Below, in pieces: positions 6,089 to 8,431 of a DNA stretch of 8,431 nt. Position numbers and translations under genes: made by a program. Under the pieces are notes generated by a model. The model searched no databases and had not been told where the DNA came from. It saw nothing but the letters and a program-made list of their open reading frames with translations. Within the stretch, counting starts at the first letter, position 1; the number at the start of each line of letters is the position of its first letter. Source of the stretch: an uncultured Eubacteriales bacterium (lineage in GTDB: Bacteria > Bacillota_A > Clostridia > Oscillospirales > Oscillospiraceae); NCBI GenBank assembly GCA_949739085.1, contig CATIYU010000354.1, positions 1-8,431 on the forward strand. Reading direction: 5' to 3'.

Positions 6089-7336
6089 ATGAACGCAAGA
6101 AGAAGATGGGCCGCCCTGCTGCTGGCCCTGTGTACCGCAGTCCTGGGGTCCTCCTGCGCCGGCAAGGAGCCGCCCCCGGCGGAGGCGCCGGATCAGGTCC
6201 CCTATGAGACCGTTGAGCTGACCGTGTGGGGGGCGGAGGAGGACTTGGAGCTGCTGGAGGAGCTCGCCGCCTCCTTCCAGGCCCACTACGCCGGGCAGGC
6301 CAGCTTCCGCATCACCTGCCAGCCCCAGAGCGAGTCCAACTGCAAGGACGCGGTGCTGGGGGACCTGGAGGGCGGGCCGGACGTGTTCACCTTCGCGGAC
6401 GACCAGCTGGCCGCCTTGGCCGCCGCCGGGGCCCTGGACCCCATTGAGAACCCGGAGACCGTCCGCAGCGCAAACCTCACCACCGCCGTGGAGGCCGCCT
6501 CCGTCAACGGCACCCTCTACGCCTACCCCCTTACGGCGGACAACGGCTATTTCCTCTACTATAACAAAGCCTATTTTTCCCCGGAGGACCTCCAGAGTCT
6601 GGACCGGATTCTGGCCGTCGCGGCGGAGCAGGGCCGGTTCTTCTCCATGGACTGGTCCTCCGCCTGGTACGTCTACGCCTTCTTCGGCAACACCGGCCTG
6701 ACTGTGGGTCTCAACGACGACGGTCTGACCAACTTCTGCACCTGGAACAGCACAGAGGGCGCCATCCGGGGTGTGGACGTGGCGGAGGCCATGCTGTCCA
6801 TCGCCGCCAGCCCCGGCTTCTCCAACCGGACGGACACCGAATTTATGACCGGCGTGCAGGACGGCTCGGTGATCGCGGGCGTCAGCGGCGTTTGGAACGC
6901 GATGGCCGTGGAGGCCGCCTGGGGCGAAAACACCGGCGCGGCCAAGCTGCCCGCCTACACCTGCCGGGGACGGCAGGTCCAGATGGCCTCCTTTTCCGGC
7001 TGCAAGCTCATCGGCGTAAACGCCTACTCCCAGCATCCGGAGTGGGCGGCCCGGCTGGCGGAGTGGCTCACCAGCGGGGAGAGCCAGACCCGCCGCTTCC
7101 AGCTGCGGGGCCAGGGGCCCTCCAACACCAGCGCCGCCAACTCCCCGGAGGTCCAGGAGGCCCCGGCCATTCTGGCGCTGCTGGCCCAGTCGGAGTTCTC
7201 CCAGCTCCAGCGGGTGGGCGGCAAGCTGTGGGACCCGGTGCAGGCCTTTGCCGCCAGTATGGCGGAGGGCAACCCCAGCGGCGCCCCCCTCCAGGAACAG
7301 CTGGACCGGATGGTAGAAGGCGTAACGGCCCGTTAG
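6089..7336 (+). CDS. MalE-type (family 1) extracellular solute-binding lipoprotein
   Basis: This 415-aa exported protein resembles ABC binding proteins for sugars and oligosaccharides. The N-terminus is a basic-hydrophobic lipoprotein signal (NARRRW, Leu/Ala core) with the likely lipidated Cys23. The lipobox LGSSC is not ideal because Gly, not a large aliphatic residue, sits at -3. A Pro/Glu-rich linker follows (27-40). Family 1 traits are TVELTVWGAEED (41-52), GGPDVFTFADDQLAALAAAGAL (95-116), the hinge-region YPLTADNGYFLYYNKAYF (146-163), GVSGVWNA (264-271) near the ligand cleft and a helical C-terminus. The ATG at 6089 is chosen because the SD GGAAAGG and signal peptide fit it. An upstream in-frame extension to 5888 overlaps the previous gene and lacks a signal. 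No permease or ATPase for it is visible. Instead, an MCP gene follows 30 nt after its stop, which suggests a role in chemotactic sensing. The ligand is unknown. Confidence 0.88.
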   Translation: MNARRRWAALLLALCTAVLGSSCAGKEPPPAEAPDQVPYETVELTVWGAEEDLELLEELAASFQAHYAGQASFRITCQPQSESNCKDAVLGDLEGGPDVFTFADDQLAALAAAGALDPIENPETVRSANLTTAVEAASVNGTLYAYPLTADNGYFLYYNKAYFSPEDLQSLDRILAVAAEQGRFFSMDWSSAWYVYAFFGNTGLTVGLNDDGLTNFCTWNSTEGAIRGVDVAEAMLSIAASPGFSNRTDTEFMTGVQDGSVIAGVSGVWNAMAVEAAWGENTGAAKLPAYTCRGRQVQMASFSGCKLIGVNAYSQHPEWAARLAEWLTSGESQTRRFQLRGQGPSNTSAANSPEVQEAPAILALLAQSEFSQLQRVGGKLWDPVQAFAASMAEGNPSGAPLQEQLDRMVEGVTAR

Positions 7337-7366
7337 CGCGGATATGGATAAATGTGGAGGGATTCG

Positions 7367-8431
7367 ATGAAAGGCAAACTCAAGCTGCAGCAGCGGCTGC
7401 TCCTGCCCGTGATCCTGCTGGGTCTGGTGTCGCTGCTCTCTAACATACTGGCGGTTTTCAGCATCAACAACGTCAACGCCAACGCCTCGGCCATTGTGGA
7501 CGGCTGCATGGCCAGCCAGACCCAGCTGGAGGAGATCCGCCGCTCCATCATGGACATCCACCGCCTGGCCCTGTCCCACATCGTGGCGGCGGACCACGCC
7601 ACCATGATCCAGGTGGTGGCGGAGATCAAGGAGGAAGAGCAGGCCCTGGACGGCAGGCTGGCGGACTACGAGGGCTTCGTGGGCGAGGGGGAACAGGACG
7701 CCTACCGCTCCCTGCTGGAGAACTACGACGCTTTTAAGCACGCCCTGGTACATCTGGTGTGCGCCAGCGCCGACAGCCGCACCCAAACAGCCTACGCCAC
7801 GGCCAACGGAGACGTGGCCGGGTACGGCGGCGCGGCGGAGGACTGCATCAGCCAGCTCTACGCCTCCGCCGCCGCCCAGGCAGAGGAAGCCCGGTCCCAG
7901 CTCTCCGCCGTGTACATAATCTCCCTGGCCGCCAGCGGCCTCACCCTGACGGCGGGAGTCCTTCTGGTGGCGGCGGCGTTCCGCATGATCCGCAAGTACG
8001 TCATCGCCCCCATTCAGGACACCCTGCGCACCTTGCAGGACAGCTCCCAGCGCCTCCGCGGCGTGGTGGGGGACGTGCGGCGGCGGGTAGACACCTCCAG
8101 CGGCAGCGTCCAGAACCTGTCGGGCCTGATGGAACGGCTCTCCGCCGCCATCGAGGAGGTGGCCAGCAACACCTCCGCCATCAGCGGCAGCGCCGGCAGC
8201 ACCCGGGAGGACGCCGGCAGAATGGCGGAGGATTGCGCCGCTATTACGGCTTATTCCGCAGATATGCGCCGCCGGGCGGAGGAGCTGGAGCAGTCCGCCA
8301 AGGAAAACCGTGACGCTGTCCGCGTCAAAACGGAGGAAATCATGGCCTCCCTCCGCGTGGCGATTGAGGAGAGCCGGAACGTGGACCAGATCAGCAGTCT
8401 TACAAAAGACATCCTTTCTATCTCCTCCTCC
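7367..8431 (+). CDS. Methyl-accepting chemotaxis protein, N-terminal part (runs off the window)
   Basis: An open frame of 355 codons begins at ATG 7367 behind a TGGAGG SD (7355-7360) and continues past the window end without a stop. A short cytoplasmic basic start is followed by TM1 (about 11-33). The extracellular region of roughly 34-180 is almost entirely helical in character, consistent with a four-helix-bundle sensor of the 4HB_MCP type. TM2 follows (about 181-205), then YVIAPIQDTLRTL (211-223), which resembles the entry to a HAMP domain, and long coiled coil (224-355) with IEEVASNTSAISGSA (262-276). The last visible residues, VDQISSLTKDILSISSS, are the run-up to the conserved MCP signalling hairpin, which lies outside. 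It would signal through CheW/CheA to the flagellar motor. The second HAMP half with its usual G-D-L/DE-IG elements is not apparent. Co-transcription with the upstream binding protein suggests that the loaded binding protein docks on this receptor. Confidence 0.88.
   Translation, partial: MKGKLKLQQRLLLPVILLGLVSLLSNILAVFSINNVNANASAIVDGCMASQTQLEEIRRSIMDIHRLALSHIVAADHATMIQVVAEIKEEEQALDGRLADYEGFVGEGEQDAYRSLLENYDAFKHALVHLVCASADSRTQTAYATANGDVAGYGGAAEDCISQLYASAAAQAEEARSQLSAVYIISLAASGLTLTAGVLLVAAAFRMIRKYVIAPIQDTLRTLQDSSQRLRGVVGDVRRRVDTSSGSVQNLSGLMERLSAAIEEVASNTSAISGSAGSTREDAGRMAEDCAAITAYSADMRRRAEELEQSAKENRDAVRVKTEEIMASLRVAIEESRNVDQISSLTKDILSISSS

Noticed and set aside
6068..7786. A 572-codon minus-strand open frame opposite the MalE-type gene and MCP start
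   Set aside because: GC-rich third positions commonly create such long antisense frames. It spans two real genes and their junction and shows no domain or SD.

Overview
The window looks like a stretch of a GC-rich, low-motility-to-motile Bacillota (Clostridia) chromosome. The best inference is a gut Oscillospirales relative (Flavonifractor/Oscillibacter/Lawsonibacter-like). This rests on GC-rich codons, strong AGGAGG-type ribosome binding sites, Gram-positive-style lipoprotein signal peptides ending in LAAC, and the solute-binding-protein-rich gene content. No phage, IS, CRISPR, tRNA or rRNA feature was seen.

Layout. On the minus strand are an MglB-like galactose/glucose-type solute-binding lipoprotein (160-1350), with a terminator hairpin behind it, and a MATE-family multidrug exporter (1571-2986) that begins at a TTG codon. 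A 313-nt divergent intergenic region (2987-3299) carries a good sigma-A-type promoter in each direction. On the plus strand follows a complete polar amino-acid ABC uptake operon: binding protein (3300-4103), an intercistronic terminator-like hairpin, permease (4161-4880) and ATPase (4870-5613, overlapping the permease by 11 nt). After a perfect 13-bp hairpin come a 103-aa protein of unknown function (5703-6014) and then, behind its own near-consensus promoter, a second operon: a MalE-type solute-binding lipoprotein (6089-7336) and, 30 nt later, a methyl-accepting chemotaxis protein (7367 to beyond the window end).

The most striking observation is in the amino-acid binding protein at 3300-4103. 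Its order is circularly permuted relative to the usual type II (family 3) binding protein. The segment that normally forms the C-terminal ~50 residues sits directly after the lipobox, followed by a ~15-residue linker and then the normal N-terminal ~175 residues. The protein stops exactly where the displaced segment would ordinarily continue. The ligand-binding Arg and Asp, the signal peptide, the RBS, the promoter and the operon partners are all intact, so it looks like a functional rearranged protein and not a wreck.

A second item of interest is the sugar-type binding protein that shares an operon with a chemoreceptor and has no permease visible nearby. This suggests a dedicated sensing pair. 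The receptor also appears to have a reduced HAMP region.
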